From positions 191,001-255,000 of the forward strand of contig CM033403.1 of assembly GCA_019426215.1 (NCBI GenBank): a stretch of DNA of 64,000 nt, written 5' to 3'. Positions 43,617-54,556 of the stretch are shown piece by piece; positions within the stretch are counted from its first letter, which is position 1, and each line of letters begins with the position of its first letter. Position numbers and translations under genes: made by a program. The DNA comes from Buddleja alternifolia. Its lineage: Eukaryota > Streptophyta > Magnoliopsida > Lamiales > Scrophulariaceae. A model generated the notes under the pieces. It was given only the letters and a program-made list of their open reading frames with translations. It had not been told where the DNA came from and ran no database searches.

Positions 43617-45289
43617 TTTCGTTTATCTACAAAAATGCATAACAGACAATCAATAACGGATTTTCTAAATAAAGTCCTTATACAATTTGGTCTTTAATTG
43701 TACAAGTCTTCCACTATTTTTCTCAAATCATATCACCCTCTTGACATGATTCGAAGAAACGTTAGTCTCTTTAGTGGGCTTGAGATCTATTCTCACTTCA
43801 TCATATGCCCGATTTTCTGAGCTAACATACGATGATTTTGAATAGTAGCCTTACCGGACCTTCTATTTTTCTAGATAGTTCTCAAGATGGTTTTTCCTCA
43901 TCTCCCACATGTGCCCCATTTTCTGAGCTAACACATGAGGATCGATGTTAGGCTCGACCCATCAAATATCCCATATATAACCGTCAATTTCATTGCCCCC
44001 ATTTTCTGAGCAAAGCAATGAAAACAACCGATTTCCACGGGGCACTGTAGTGCTTAGTAAACACTCACAACCTACCTCGGATCCAATCCACCCCATTTTC
44101 TGAGCAAAAGGATTGAACCTTTACCGGCGTTTCACATGGTGAATACTTATGATGGAAGGCATGATAATAGAATTCCATTCTTACTATCACATAAGCCTAA
44201 TATTTTTCTCAGGAGGGAATTATAACATGCTTATTGGGGGGTCTCATCAGATTTAATTATCTTGTTTTAATTATCTATCCTATGCATGCATTACATCACA
44301 TAATCATCATAGACAGATAAATAAAATATCCACAAAGCGGTAAAATTGAGGATGAACCACCTCGAGCCCTAACCTAGTTAACCCACTCGAGCCAAAGTGG
44401 GTTTGGACATTCTAGAAAGTAAAAACCAGCCTAGACTGTTACAATGGTATCGTCTCAGCATACAAGTCTTCAAGTCTTGGCTCAGTCTCCTTGCTCCGTC
44501 TTCGATTACATAGAATATCAAAAACTACTAATCTACTATACGAAAAGGAAAGAGCCAAACCGGCTATTATTTACAACTCTAGAATAATTACATACATTGA
44601 AAACCAACACTACGACTAGGCTCGTGGTTCATCCCCTTATCACATAAGCATGCCAAGCAACAAACATATATGCGATAAAGTAAATTTTACCCATTCATCA
44701 TTCAAACTAGATTGCAAATATCATTGGGATAAGGTCAATATCGATTTCTAAAACCTTTCTCAGAATTTACAAGTCTAAAACATCATAGGTAAGGTCTTTG
44801 GGTCACCCACCTCCAGAAAGTACAAAGAAAGGAAAATTTTTATTTTTTTTTATTTTGCTTTCTTGGTCTTACCCACGCTTGGGCGCCGCGTGTAGCGGCT
44901 GTTGCTGTTAGCAATTTTTCAAATCAGTTTTTCGAGCGTTCGTGATTCTTTCGAGTTTCGATTAATGAATTTGAATTCTCCTAAGGTCTGAGTTTTATTA
45001 CTTGATGATTAAACCTTCTGTCTAACCATCTCGCAACACCCCACCAAAGATGATTTGACAAAACTAAATCAAAACTTACGAAAACAACCATATACCCAAA
45101 TTGCAGATTTCATGATTTTTAAAACTAATGACTTTTAAACATTAAAATCATAAAAATCAAACAACATCCCAAATCAAAATCAATCCTAGTTTAACGATGA
45201 ATATATTGATTATCATGCTTTCGATTTTACAATTAAAACGTAAAAACAAACATGCAAAATCACATAAAAAATTCGATCGAGCCAAACCA
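43617..45289 (-). other. Copia-D 5' leader (1673 nt)
   Basis: Non-coding region between primer site and gag ATG, unusually long. Contains the four-hairpin array at 43798-44115. No ORF of note. Confidence 0.75.
43798..44115. repeat. Four hairpins with constant loop and different stems
   Basis: Loops of 18 nt nearly identical: cccgattttctgagctaa (43808-43825), ccccattttctgagctaa (43914-43931), ccccattttctgagcaaa (43997-44014 and 44091-44108). Each is flanked by its own complementary arms: tcatcatatg/catacgatga, catgtg/cacatg, tttcattgc/gcaatgaaa, caatcc/ggattg. The arms are unrelated between units, yet complementary within each. In transcript sense (minus) the loop is ttwgctcagaaaatgggg. Confidence 0.85.
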
Positions 45290-45303
45290 TGGCTCTGATA
45301 CCA
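45290..45303 (-). promoter_or_regulatory. Copia-D primer binding site
   Basis: Minus strand reads TGGTATCAGAGCCA, complementary to the initiator Met tRNA 3' end, one base inside the 5' LTR. Confidence 0.88.
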
Positions 45304-45304
45304 C

Positions 45305-47447
45305 TGTTGGGTTGACTTATTCCCCTGGGTGGCTCGTGGCAGCAGAAATTAAAATTTTACAAAAGTAAACGTACAACCACCCGAAAATAGGAATATGGAG
45401 TTTGTTCGATCGAATTTGATGAGGAGGTAAATGAAATTATACCTTTCGAAAATTTCATTTCACCTCGAACTTTGGATCTCAGCAACCCTGTGGTGCAAAT
45501 CCACACAATTTCTCTTGGGTGAGAAATTGCCCGTCGTCTTTTCGTATCTCCCGGTTTAGAGTGCTCCAAGCGTCGCACCTCTAAGATGTATCCACACCTC
45601 GTTCAAGTCACCAATCGTCTTGCCTTGCGTGCTAGACAACAAAATGATTCTAAGCTAAACTTAGGCTTGATTATGTGAATCGTAGGAATATTTTATTTTT
45701 TAAGTCGTTTAATTCAACACATGAATAGAACGACGTCTTGTTGGAAAGGGAGAGAGGTGGCCGATTTTAGTCTAGGAGAGGGGGGCGATTTTTCCAGCAA
45801 TTTTCATCATCAATTTTAGTCTCCTTCATCTCTTATTTATAGTTGAAGATTACCTAGAGTCCAATTAGGAAAAGGAAACTTCATTTCTCCTAAACTCTCT
45901 AGTAATCCTTATCCTATGGAGACTTGGAGGAGGGGAAAACTCTTTTCCTTCTCCACCACATAAAAACCGCCCCCTCCCTTATTTCTAGAATTAAAAATCG
46001 GTCAACACAAGAAATTGGGCTTTAGGATTTAATTTTGACTTCTCAATTTAATTATAGGCTCAACCCATCAATTAAATACAAGTCAAATTAAATCCAACCA
46101 ATTAATTTCAATATTTATTTATTTAACTTGGGTTTCATCCAATTAAATAAAATACTTGGACTCTACTAGGTCCATTAATTTAATTAATTCTATAAGATTA
46201 ATTAAAAGAGTAAAATTAATTGAATTCTTCAATTAATTAATATTCCATATTAGGAAAGTACTACACTTTCCTAATTTCCTCAATTTCCTCGAAATTGATT
46301 AATCACATCTATTCAAGCAGTGACTCTCTCGAGTTAGTATTTGACCCCTTAGGCTCGTTTCTATCTAGTAGTAAGTACACCTTCCCACAGTGCTAGTGTA
46401 CCTTCCTAAAATGGAAAGACTAGATTAAATTAATCCTTTGATTTAATCAAGCCTCAAATTAGTCACCAAGCTAAGTCTCGGCACTTACAAATCGCGGTTG
46501 CCCACCTAGCATAGGGTCCCGAAGACCTAGCTAAAACGAAAGGAAAGATACGCCTTTTGCGATCTTGATCCTCGCATAAGTAAGATCCCTCTATCTAATC
46601 TCCCGATTGAATCTAGAGCAGTGGCTAAGGTCGAAGCTCTATTAATTCAATCCTATGTTTCCCACGTTATGTAAAATCGACTTCGACTATCTAAACGAGG
46701 AAACCCTAAGCCTCTTTAGATGTCATACTTCGGCCGAAGATTCCTTATGTCGATTCACTATGTAACCATAGGAGATTAACCGACTGGCTAATGTCAGAGA
46801 TAGAGTCCTCTCAATTCTCACATGCCTTACTACGCAAGACGTGCATGTCTGAGTTTGCCCATATTCGATCATCTAAAGTGATCATGTAAGAAATCAAGAA
46901 CATGTGCGGTTACGCATAAGACATCCAATGGAATCTTAGGTCCATAAGGATTACTCTTATACTACAAGACCACTGGAAGTTCCACATTCGACTGGGAATC
47001 CATTTTAGAAACTTCCATGGGGTTGTTCAGTTCGCCCATTACCACAATGGCAACCCTCATAAATGCATTGGCTTTCATCGTGCCAGTATCTATGGAACGA
47101 GATACACTTCTCCTAGAGTATGCATCATATGAGCAAGTCTTTTGGGTTTCATCGATATCCCTTTATCTCGATGAACCCTTTTACGACTTGGAACAATGTT
47201 TAAAGATCACAGCCTTCGAGACATATTCCATCATTGCCACACCCAATGTGCAATGATGTCCCATAGCTTTGTGTGATCCTTCAGGACTTTATTCTAAGCC
47301 AAGTAAAAAAATAATTTAAGAATAAAGACATGCCACACATATAAAAGAGTATTGACTTTATTTATAAGAAAACGATTGTTCAGCTCTAGAGTTACTATTA
47401 CATAGAATGGCGCCCAATAATTGGTGCGACGGGTACTAACTCTAACA
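45305..47447 (-). repeat. Copia-D 5' LTR (2143 bp)
   Basis: TGTTGGGTTGACTTATTCC to TAACTCTAACA; minus-strand TATA box (CTATAAATAAGA) at 45831-45842. Nearly co-linear with 37598-39718. Confidence 0.92.
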
Positions 47448-47452
47448 CTATT

Positions 47453-47561
47453 ATTTTAGAAAACCATAACATTTCCAACCAAGAGAATGGGCCATCGCCC
47501 CTTGGCCTGATCGTGTGGCTTATCTGAGTTACATGTAAGGGTCGGGTCTGGGTGTGTGACA
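47453..47561 (+). repeat. Gypsy-2 3' LTR, right part
   Basis: Resumes after ctatt and ends GGGTGTGTGACA, matching 32140-32243 of the Gypsy-1 LTR. Confidence 0.88.
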
Positions 47562-50339
47562 CATTTTGTCTTTCAGATAGGCAAGAGAGCGATTGAACTC
47601 TTCAGATAGGCCAATGATTAAAGGGACCAAGTGATCCAGTACTGATGCAGTACTCTTGGTCGCAAAGTTTGATATATCATGGGTTCTCGTGTCAGAGGCA
47701 AGCCTGATGTGCATCTCATCATTGGCTATCATCATGTAACACGAACCCTCGATGGTGTTGAGCGAGTTCCTAACCACTTATCTAAAGTCCTTGGCCTCCG
47801 GATCACTATCCGAATTTGAGTCCGAAGAAGAAGAACACTCAAAGGATGGAATGAGTCCATAAGAGCTTGAAACTTTTGCGTTTCCCTTTGATTTTTCTCT
47901 GATGAAAGGTTCTTCTGGGTCTTTAGCAATTCTGCCTGTACTTGTTCCATCGCTATGTTAAAAGATAGAGTTGCAGACTCAATCTGTGCAATTTCTTCAA
48001 CAAGTGGCGTATCAACTACTCGAGCAGTGGGGGACTTCTTCCATCTGAATATCAGCGTTTAAGATTGTAGCGTCCTCAACAGTACGATCCTATTCCACTT
48101 CTAATTCTGTGATCTCCACAGAAACTTCTCTTTTCACCGGGACGACCCAGATCGGGCCAATTGCCTTAAGAACATGCCTTGGACTTTGGTACTAAGTTCT
48201 CGGAATCAAAAAGGAAATGTCTTCATGCTCTTTAGTACTAAACACTAGATCAGTTTCTTCCAGAAACTCTACTCCATATGTATACAAATTCTTGAAGTCC
48301 AATAAAAAAGGCATCAGTGCTTGATCTAGCGCCTGATCCACTGGCCGGATAAGCGAAATCAACTTGGCCACATGGATGTTCTGTTAACAAAATAAGACAG
48401 GATGCAAATTGTACCCGCGGAAGTCACTGAATCCAAAATGATGGTTATAAGTGATATCCAGCGAATGGGCATTCTCAATAATCGCTCTTCTGTCTCAGTG
48501 AAACTCGGCATGTTCATTGGTCGAATGCATATGGGCTTCGCTAGGGCTCGAAAGGGCATCACGCTTTCTAGTGGAAGCGTCTTCATTCAGATCTATCTAG
48601 ACACGCTGAGTAAAGTTTTGTTGCGGATGAAAAACATAGCGTTCTCCTTGACTCATCTGATCTGATCATTCTGATATAACTTTCCATGCCTTTTCTAAAA
48701 TACGATAAGGCATTTACTGGACCCACTAGCGACTCGCATCTTTGCAGCAAAAACCGGGCGTATCCTCGACATCGGTACTCGATTCCAAAATGGAAGAGAA
48801 ATGGACACTTAATCATCTCCTCAACTGTATGGAAGTGCAGTACAAATTCTTCAACCCATCTAGATGTATCCAAAATCCAGCGTTTTCCAAGTTTCTCGGC
48901 CAGCTCTTTGTCTTTCTTGGCCTCGAGCAGCTTCTTGAATCTTTCTTTCTCTAATTCAAAGCTGTCGGCCCAAACTCTGGCTAGAAATTCTTTGGCTTCA
49001 TCTTCAACCCATAAATTGATTGGATTGGGTTGTTTTTGGAACATAGCACCCTTTCCTTTCCATAAACTCAAGGGTTTCTCTGAAGACTTGTTAGCGGCTG
49101 AATGGACGACCTTGGGAAGGGCATAATAACCCATTTTATTTAGATGTTCTTCGCCGGGGTTCTTCACCCAATTGCCCATATGAGGATTTCTAATCTGGAC
49201 ACAAGGGCGACGGAATGGATATTTATGTTCAAAGCTTCTGCTGACTTCCTGAAAGCGTTTTCTTTCAAACTCTGCTAAATCTTTCAGAGGAACTCGAGAT
49301 ACTGTAAGCGAGCAATGATCTCCTTTTTGGACTTAAGGCCAATCGTGGCAAGCTTCTCAAAAATTATTTACTTTTGAGCGTCTGAGAGCGCAGGATTGTG
49401 GAGAGTTGTCTAAAACTTGAGCTCTATATCAATCAACTGCCTAAGCGTCTTTTTTCTCCAGGCATAGTAAAATTCCAAATCTTTATCATGGCCTCTGGGA
49501 AAGAAATTAACCGCTGAAGGAGGAGGACCAGTTGGTGTGGGGATAATCTGGACCACTTCTTTCGAGTGCTAAGCATCCAAAGTCACTTCCCGGGCTGGTG
49601 AGATTTCAGCGTCTAGAAGGACATTTTCTACTTCTTTAGCGATTTCCACTCGCTTCCCGGGCTGGTCAGATTTCGGTGTCTGGAAGGACAGTTTCTACTT
49701 CTTTAGCGATTTCCACCACAATTGATAAATCAATGTCCAACTCTACGTCTACCTCTGAAGGTAGAGGTGCATCAACATCTGGCATACTTTGAGATGAAAC
49801 ATGCAAGCGTTTGAGAAACAAGAAAAATTTCTACTAAGTAGAAATTCGAGATATAAAAGACATAAACTCTTACCCTGAGGACTATCTTCGACTACATCAA
49901 TCACTGGATATTTAAAGACTTCAGTTTCCATAGCCTCAGGCTCCGCAACTTCTTCATCTTCAGTAGGTAAAGAAGTGAGGGGATCAGCACGAATGGGGAT
50001 ATTCAACGCATTCAATGTATTGAAAACATACTGAATGTTATATTCCCTATAGGCTGGAAGAAATTTTATCCAAAAGTTAAAGAAGAAAACAACAAAGAAA
50101 GGATAATGTACATTATTTTAGCACAAGTACTTACCCTGATCGCTAGCCAAATCCTGCGAAAAAGGATTAGCGACAGTCTCTTCACTGGTTCAGAAGGTGG
50201 AGGAAGAGGAACATTCACTGGTTCGTTAAGCGCTGGATCAGCGGGAGCGCTTGTTGAGCCTTTAGGAGTGGACCAAGGCGTGCGCTTTATAGCAAGCGGC
50301 ACTTTCACTTCTTCTTCAGTCTCTGGCGATATCGAAGTA
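47562..50339 (-). pseudogene. SIRE-3 extra-ORF remnant, main part
   Basis: Minus-strand pieces align by eye with the SIRE-1 extra ORF. 48583-49179 (MGYYALPKVVHSA, LSLWKGKGAMFQ, FHFGIEYRCRGYARFLLQR) parallels SIRE-1 residues about 625-765; 47529-47777 (LVPLIIGLSEEFNRSLAYLK) parallels its C-terminal coiled-coil region. 50066-50308 and 49749-50015 are Pro/Glu-rich linkers. The sequence is more diverged than SIRE-2 is from SIRE-1, and many stops and frameshifts are present, so this is a distinct subfamily or an older copy. A 67-bp tandem duplication lies at 49586-49719. Confidence 0.65.
49586..49719 (-). repeat. 67-bp tandem duplication in SIRE-3
   Basis: Units start cttcccgggctggt at 49586 and 49653. 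They differ at several bases. The length is not a multiple of three, so it shifts the frame. Confidence 0.85.
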
Positions 50340-51857
50340 TGTTCGAAAATTTCATGTTAGATGTTTTGATGATGACAAGATAGGATTTTATGTTAGACTC
50401 CAAAAAGAATGTAAGTTTACGCTTTCATAGAACAATTGTATAACCGTTTGAAAGTTTGTTAGTTTGTTAGGCTTATAATTTTTATCTTTATAGATTTTAG
50501 ACTAAGTATTAGATACTGAGTTGCTGATAGAATTCTAGGTGAGTCTATCAAAGATGAAGTTGAAGATCAGCGTCTGAAATCAAGTAAAGATGAAGATTTC
50601 TTCATAGCGTCTGCCAAACACTAAAGGACTATTTTAGGATTTATAAATCAAGCGCTCAAGCTACTCAAGCGATCAACAATTAGATTCACCTGAAATAAAT
50701 TCGCAAGTCATGGAGGACTTAAATGCACTCATCAAAGGACATTTATTTCCAACGGGAAATAAATTCAAAATGCATTAAATGCCTGATAAATGCATTAAAT
50801 GTGATAAGGCATTATGACTTGTGGACAAGCCACCTTTTGACTAGACTGTCAGATTTTAGAATTCAAATTCTGCTCTTGTCCAATCGGAACCAGCAGAAAT
50901 TCAGGAATGTCGTAGAAGGGACTATTTAACGCACTGCGTGTGAAAAATGTGCCTGCACGTGTCCAACGGACACTTTACCTAAGAAAGTCTACAAATAAGA
51001 CTTCAGCAACAAGCCAAAAGGTGCGACTCACATGATAACACGACAGAACGACAAGCGCCAAAACTCTGTTGCTTTGAAGTTTCAATCCTTTTTCAGAAAA
51101 GCCAAAATATTCATAGCAAACATTCTATTTGCTTTTCTACAATTCCTGAGACAGTCAACCAATATCTCAAGCATCTTTTTAGAAGAAAACTACACTACTA
51201 TTGAGATATTCCAAGTTGTTTGAACTTTCTAAAAATCAAACAAACCGTTGGACAAAACCCAGTCCAACTCGCAATCTGTGTGAAGTTGAAATTGGATACT
51301 TACATTATTTCTGGGTGAAAGAAGCAAGAGGATAGAAGTGTCTTGTAGCAGAAATCTGTGTGACCAAGGAGCTCAAGTCATCCATATCCATCTCTCCTTA
51401 TTTTGTAGAAATCTCTGTGTGACTCTTCGATAATCAATCTAGTGAATTCCCCCGAGTGCAAAAGAGAAGAAGGACGTAGCTGGGATTATATCACTCAGCG
51501 AATCTTACAATATCTTGTGTCATTTACTGCTTTATTTTACATTTACATATTATATCTTTGAAAAAGCTTTAAAACGATTAAGCAACTAAGTCAAGTTAAA
51601 GAGAACGCTAAGCTATAAAATTATTTCCACTATGCTAACCCTGATTAAGCGATTAAAATATTACCCTACTTTGGTAATCATTAAAATCACTAAGTTTAAA
51701 TTATCTATTCTTAAGCACCTGACCTAGCGTTGAGCTTACCAAGCATTCAAAATTCTTCAAAAGTTATATGAAATTTTTAAAGTAAAAAAAAATGTAAAGG
51801 TCTATTCAAACCCCCCCCCCCCTTCTAGACTCTTTCGTATGTCACCTGCGACCATCA
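50340..51857 (+). repeat. SIRE-4 5' LTR (1518 bp)
   Basis: Starts TGTTCGAAAATTTCATG and ends GCGACCATCA. Contains a run of 12 C near the end (51811-51822). The TATA region is altered (tctacaaataagac near 50988). Both ends deviate from other copies by one or two bases. Confidence 0.85.
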
Positions 51858-51859
51858 AG

Positions 51860-51871
51860 CGGTATCAGAGT
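51860..51871 (+). promoter_or_regulatory. SIRE-4 primer binding site, mutated
   Basis: cggtatcagagt, two mismatches from TGGTATCAGAGC. Confidence 0.6.
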
Positions 51872-51960
51872 GGTTGAAGTAGAAACCTAAGCGTTTCCGA
51901 GCGTAATTGCTTGTATAGATCCATTTTTCTAAACTTAGTCTCTTTATTTTTTCTCATATC

Positions 51961-52251
51961 ATGGCTTTTAACAAGATACCGCAGTTGATTGAGTCAAACT
52001 ATGACTCATGGAAACTTTGAGCATTTGCATATTTATGTTCTTGTGATAACGAGATGTGTGATGTAATTATAGATGGCCCCATTCAAATTTTCAAAGTTAT
52101 AATTCGAGCACCTGGAGCGACTGAAGCGACTTCAGGTGGTTACATCAAGAAGCCTAAGTAGGAATGGATGCCAGAAGATTGAAAAAGAGATAATCTAGAT
52201 AATGTTGAATGAAGCGCTCGTTACTCAGCATTAATAGATAATGATGGGTTG
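51961..52251 (+). pseudogene. gag: SIRE-4 gag, truncated
   Basis: ATG 51961 starts MAFNKIPQLIESNYDSWKL, then TGA at 52018-52020. Homology to SIRE-2 gag continues through several further stops (one TAG near 52156) to about 52251, where the sequence switches to minus-strand SIRE-3. Confidence 0.78.
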
Positions 52252-52550
52252 TTTTTCTTCTGATGAGGAGGAGAATGAGACTTCTTCTTCTTTTTGGTCT
52301 GCTTCTTCTGTTTCTTCGCTGGCTTAGAAGGCTCAGTGATTTTCAAAGCATTTTTTCTCTTTGGTCTTTTGAACACAACTTCTTCTAGCTCATCTGATGA
52401 GGAAATCACTTTATCCTCGTCATCACCACATTTTCCTTTAGTGAAGCCTTCAGCAAGGAGTCGTTTGTGCTCATCCTTGGGAACAACTGCACCACCCACT
52501 CGCTTGGGGTTGAGCAACTCGCTGATCATCTTCTTGCCATAAAATTGATA
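52252..52550 (-). pseudogene. SIRE-3 extra-ORF remnant, NLS-rich part
   Basis: The minus strand encodes LLNPKRVGGAVVPKDEHKRLLA, parallel to SIRE-1 residues about 240-270, then KRPKRKNALK and a Lys-rich run KKQKKQTKKKKK. Basic clusters are thus kept in the divergent copy. It is joined directly to the post-pol spacer because the N-terminal part is deleted. Confidence 0.7.
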
Positions 52551-52636
52551 AGTTATTTCAATTTGAAAAAGCTTTAGTGATTATAATAAAGTGGATTCCC
52601 CCTAAATTATATGCCTAAATATATGATGCTTCATGA

Positions 52637-54182
52637 TTAAGCGTTTAAATCAATCATACCTAATTCACTTCTCAAAGTGAGAAAACGTTGTTCGTTGAGC
52701 GCTTTTGTGAAGATATCGGCCAATTGTTTGTCAATTCCAATGAAATGCATGGAGATATCTTTCTTTTGAATATGGTCACGCAAGAAATGGTAGACAATGT
52801 AAATGGGTTTAGTTCTAGAATGAAAGACTGGGTTTTGGGTCATGGCTAAAGCGCTTTGGTTATCACAATGGATTGGGGTAGGACCTAAGAGGATTCCATA
52901 ATCTTTAAGTTGTAGCGTCATCCAAAGGATTTATGAACAACAGCTTCCAGCGGCTACATAGTCGGTTTCAGCGCTAGAAATCGCTATGGAATGTTGTTTC
53001 TTACTATGCCACGAAACCAATCTATCACCTAGAAATTGACATGTACCACTAGTACTTTTCCTATCTATTTTGCATCCTGCAAAATCTACGTCTGAATAAC
53101 CAATTAGTTCAAAAGAAGAGTCCCTTGGAAAACACAATCACACATGCATACTGAATGCATAATATCAGGTCTACTAGTGGTAAGATAAAGAAGTGATCCA
53201 ATGATACCTCTATAGCTAGTGATATCAATCTTCTACCCACTTTCATCTTCATCTAACTTAAGCGTTTAGCTCATTGAAATTTTTGAAGATGATGAATTTT
53301 CCATACCAAATTTCTTAATCATTTCTCTTGTATATTTAGCTTGGTTGATAAATATGCCAATAGGGATTTGTTTAACTTGTAATCCTAAGAAAAATGTTAA
53401 TTCACCCATCATGCTCATTTCAAATTGATCTTGCATCATTTTCAAAAATTTCTCACACAATCGCTTATTAGTAGATCAAAAAATAATATCATCAACATAG
53501 ATTTGGACTAAGAGAATATCTTCATTATGGGTAATTTTAAATAACGTTGTGTTAACGCTGCCTTTTGAAAAGCCTTTGCCGATAAAGAAGTAAGAGAGAG
53601 TGTCATTCCATGCTCTTGGTACTTGTTTAAGGCCATAGAGTACCTTATCTAATTTGTAGACCATACTTTTGCCATGGTTGTTGATGAATCCTGGGGGTTG
53701 CTCTACATACACTTCTTCTTGGAGTTTACCATTCAAAAAAGCACTCTTGAAATCCATTTGATATACTGTGAACTTGTTGAACGCGGCAAATGCTAGGAAC
53801 ATCTGAATCGCTTCAAGATGGGCTACTAGGGCATAAGTTTCATCAAGGTCAATACCCTCTTCTTGACAATAACCCCGAGTGATTAATCTGGCTTTGTTTA
53901 TTATAACAATACCCTCTTCGTCCATTTTGTTCCTGAAAACCCATCTAGTCCTAATAACGCCTTGGTCAGTTGATCTTGGTACTAGCGTCCAAACCTTACT
54001 ACGCTCAAATTGGTTAAGCTCATCTTCCATCGCTTTTACCCAACTTGAATAACTAAGCGCTTCATGCACTTTCTTTGGCTCCATTTGATATAGAAAACTT
54101 GCGAACATGGCCTCATTTAGTGTAGCGGCCCTAGTTCTTATAGGTGCTCCAATATCTCTAATTACTAATTCTGGTGGATGGT
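52637..54182 (-). pseudogene. pol: SIRE-3 RT and RNase H, broken
   Basis: RT from 54108 down: [28 protein letters not shown] (about 53480), then a stop just after it. RNase H in pieces: SDVDFAGCKIDRKSTSGT (about 53080), SSAETDY (53160-52930 region; the Glu-Ala-Glu motif altered), CDNQSALAMTQ (about 52860) and LADIFTKALNE (about 52690). At least three stops or frameshifts. The 5' side ends at 54182, where Copia-E starts. Confidence 0.8.
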
Positions 54183-54556
54183 CTGTTGGGGAAAATTAAC
54201 CAAACACAGCGAAAAATGGAATTTAATTTTTCTTCGAGTTTTCCCATAACATGATCAATCCTGGGGTTTAATCATACGTATGTACGTTAGGGAAAAACAA
54301 ACTTTTCCCGTTGTATCGAAGTGATTGATAATTCCTACGATCTTGAATTCTTCAACTTCTTCGCGAAATTGCTCTAGCTGAAACTATGATGATCCAAGCA
54401 GTCCAATTGTTTTGCCTCTAAGTACTCATTTCTTTCCTATCTTCCTCACTTTGAGGAGACATAGACTTTGAAAGGTGCACCTCGTGTCTCATGGGCAAGA
54501 AACCTTTCTTAGAGTCTTTCATCCTAAATCTCTTTAGGACCTTCTCTAAGTAAAGG
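54183..54556 (-). mobile_element. Copia-E: sliver of a minus-strand copia element
   Basis: Starts TGTTGGGGAAAATTAACC, an LTR-type end, within SIRE-3 RT. After about 220 bp it jumps to sequence resembling the minus-strand pol block of Copia-D (ctttgaggagacatagac and catgggcaagaaacc; compare 40440-40500). SIRE-2 then inserts at 54557. The extent of LTR versus pol is approximate. Confidence 0.55.

Larger units (their letters stand above)
37598..47447 (-). mobile_element. Copia-D: full-length Ty1/copia element (9850 bp), minus
   Basis: Two LTRs (37598-39718 and 45305-47447), minus-strand primer site (45290-45303), polypurine tract (39719-39730), gag and pol in one original frame, and a perfect 5-bp target duplication ctatt (37593-37597, 47448-47452). 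The flanks rejoin into Gypsy LTR sequence matching 32130-32160. The structure is complete but the coding is dead: several stops, a frameshift and a changed protease Asp. The lineage looks Angela/Tork-like, which I cannot confirm. Confidence 0.93.
32249..47561 (+). mobile_element. Gypsy-2: rearranged relative of Gypsy-1, with Copia-D in its LTR
   Basis: A short LTR fragment (32249-32613) joins directly to the middle of RT, pol continues to the chromodomain (35901), and a 3' LTR starts at 35902. That LTR is split by Copia-D (37598-47447) and resumes at 47453-47561. No gag, protease or primer site remains. It lies head-to-tail directly after the Gypsy-1 LTR. Confidence 0.85.
50340..52251 (+). 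mobile_element. SIRE-4: 5' LTR, primer site and gag start only
   Basis: A plus-strand Sirevirus fragment inside SIRE-3: LTR 50340-51857, primer site, leader and the first ~95 codons of gag, ending where minus-strand SIRE-3 sequence resumes near 52251. The rest is lost. Confidence 0.85.
47562..54182 (-). mobile_element. SIRE-3: minus-strand Sirevirus remnant
   Basis: The minus strand carries RT and RNase H (52637-54182), then extra-ORF sequence (52252-52550 and 47562-50339), matching the SIRE gene order. Gag, protease, integrase and LTRs are absent. The spacer and first ~240 codons of the extra ORF are deleted at about 52550. It is split by SIRE-4 at 50340-52251. Confidence 0.8.

Noticed and set aside
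43413..43697. Plus-strand ORFs opposite Copia-D (also 39959-40324, 40959-41258, 42790-43116)
   Set aside because: Antisense shadows of gag and pol.
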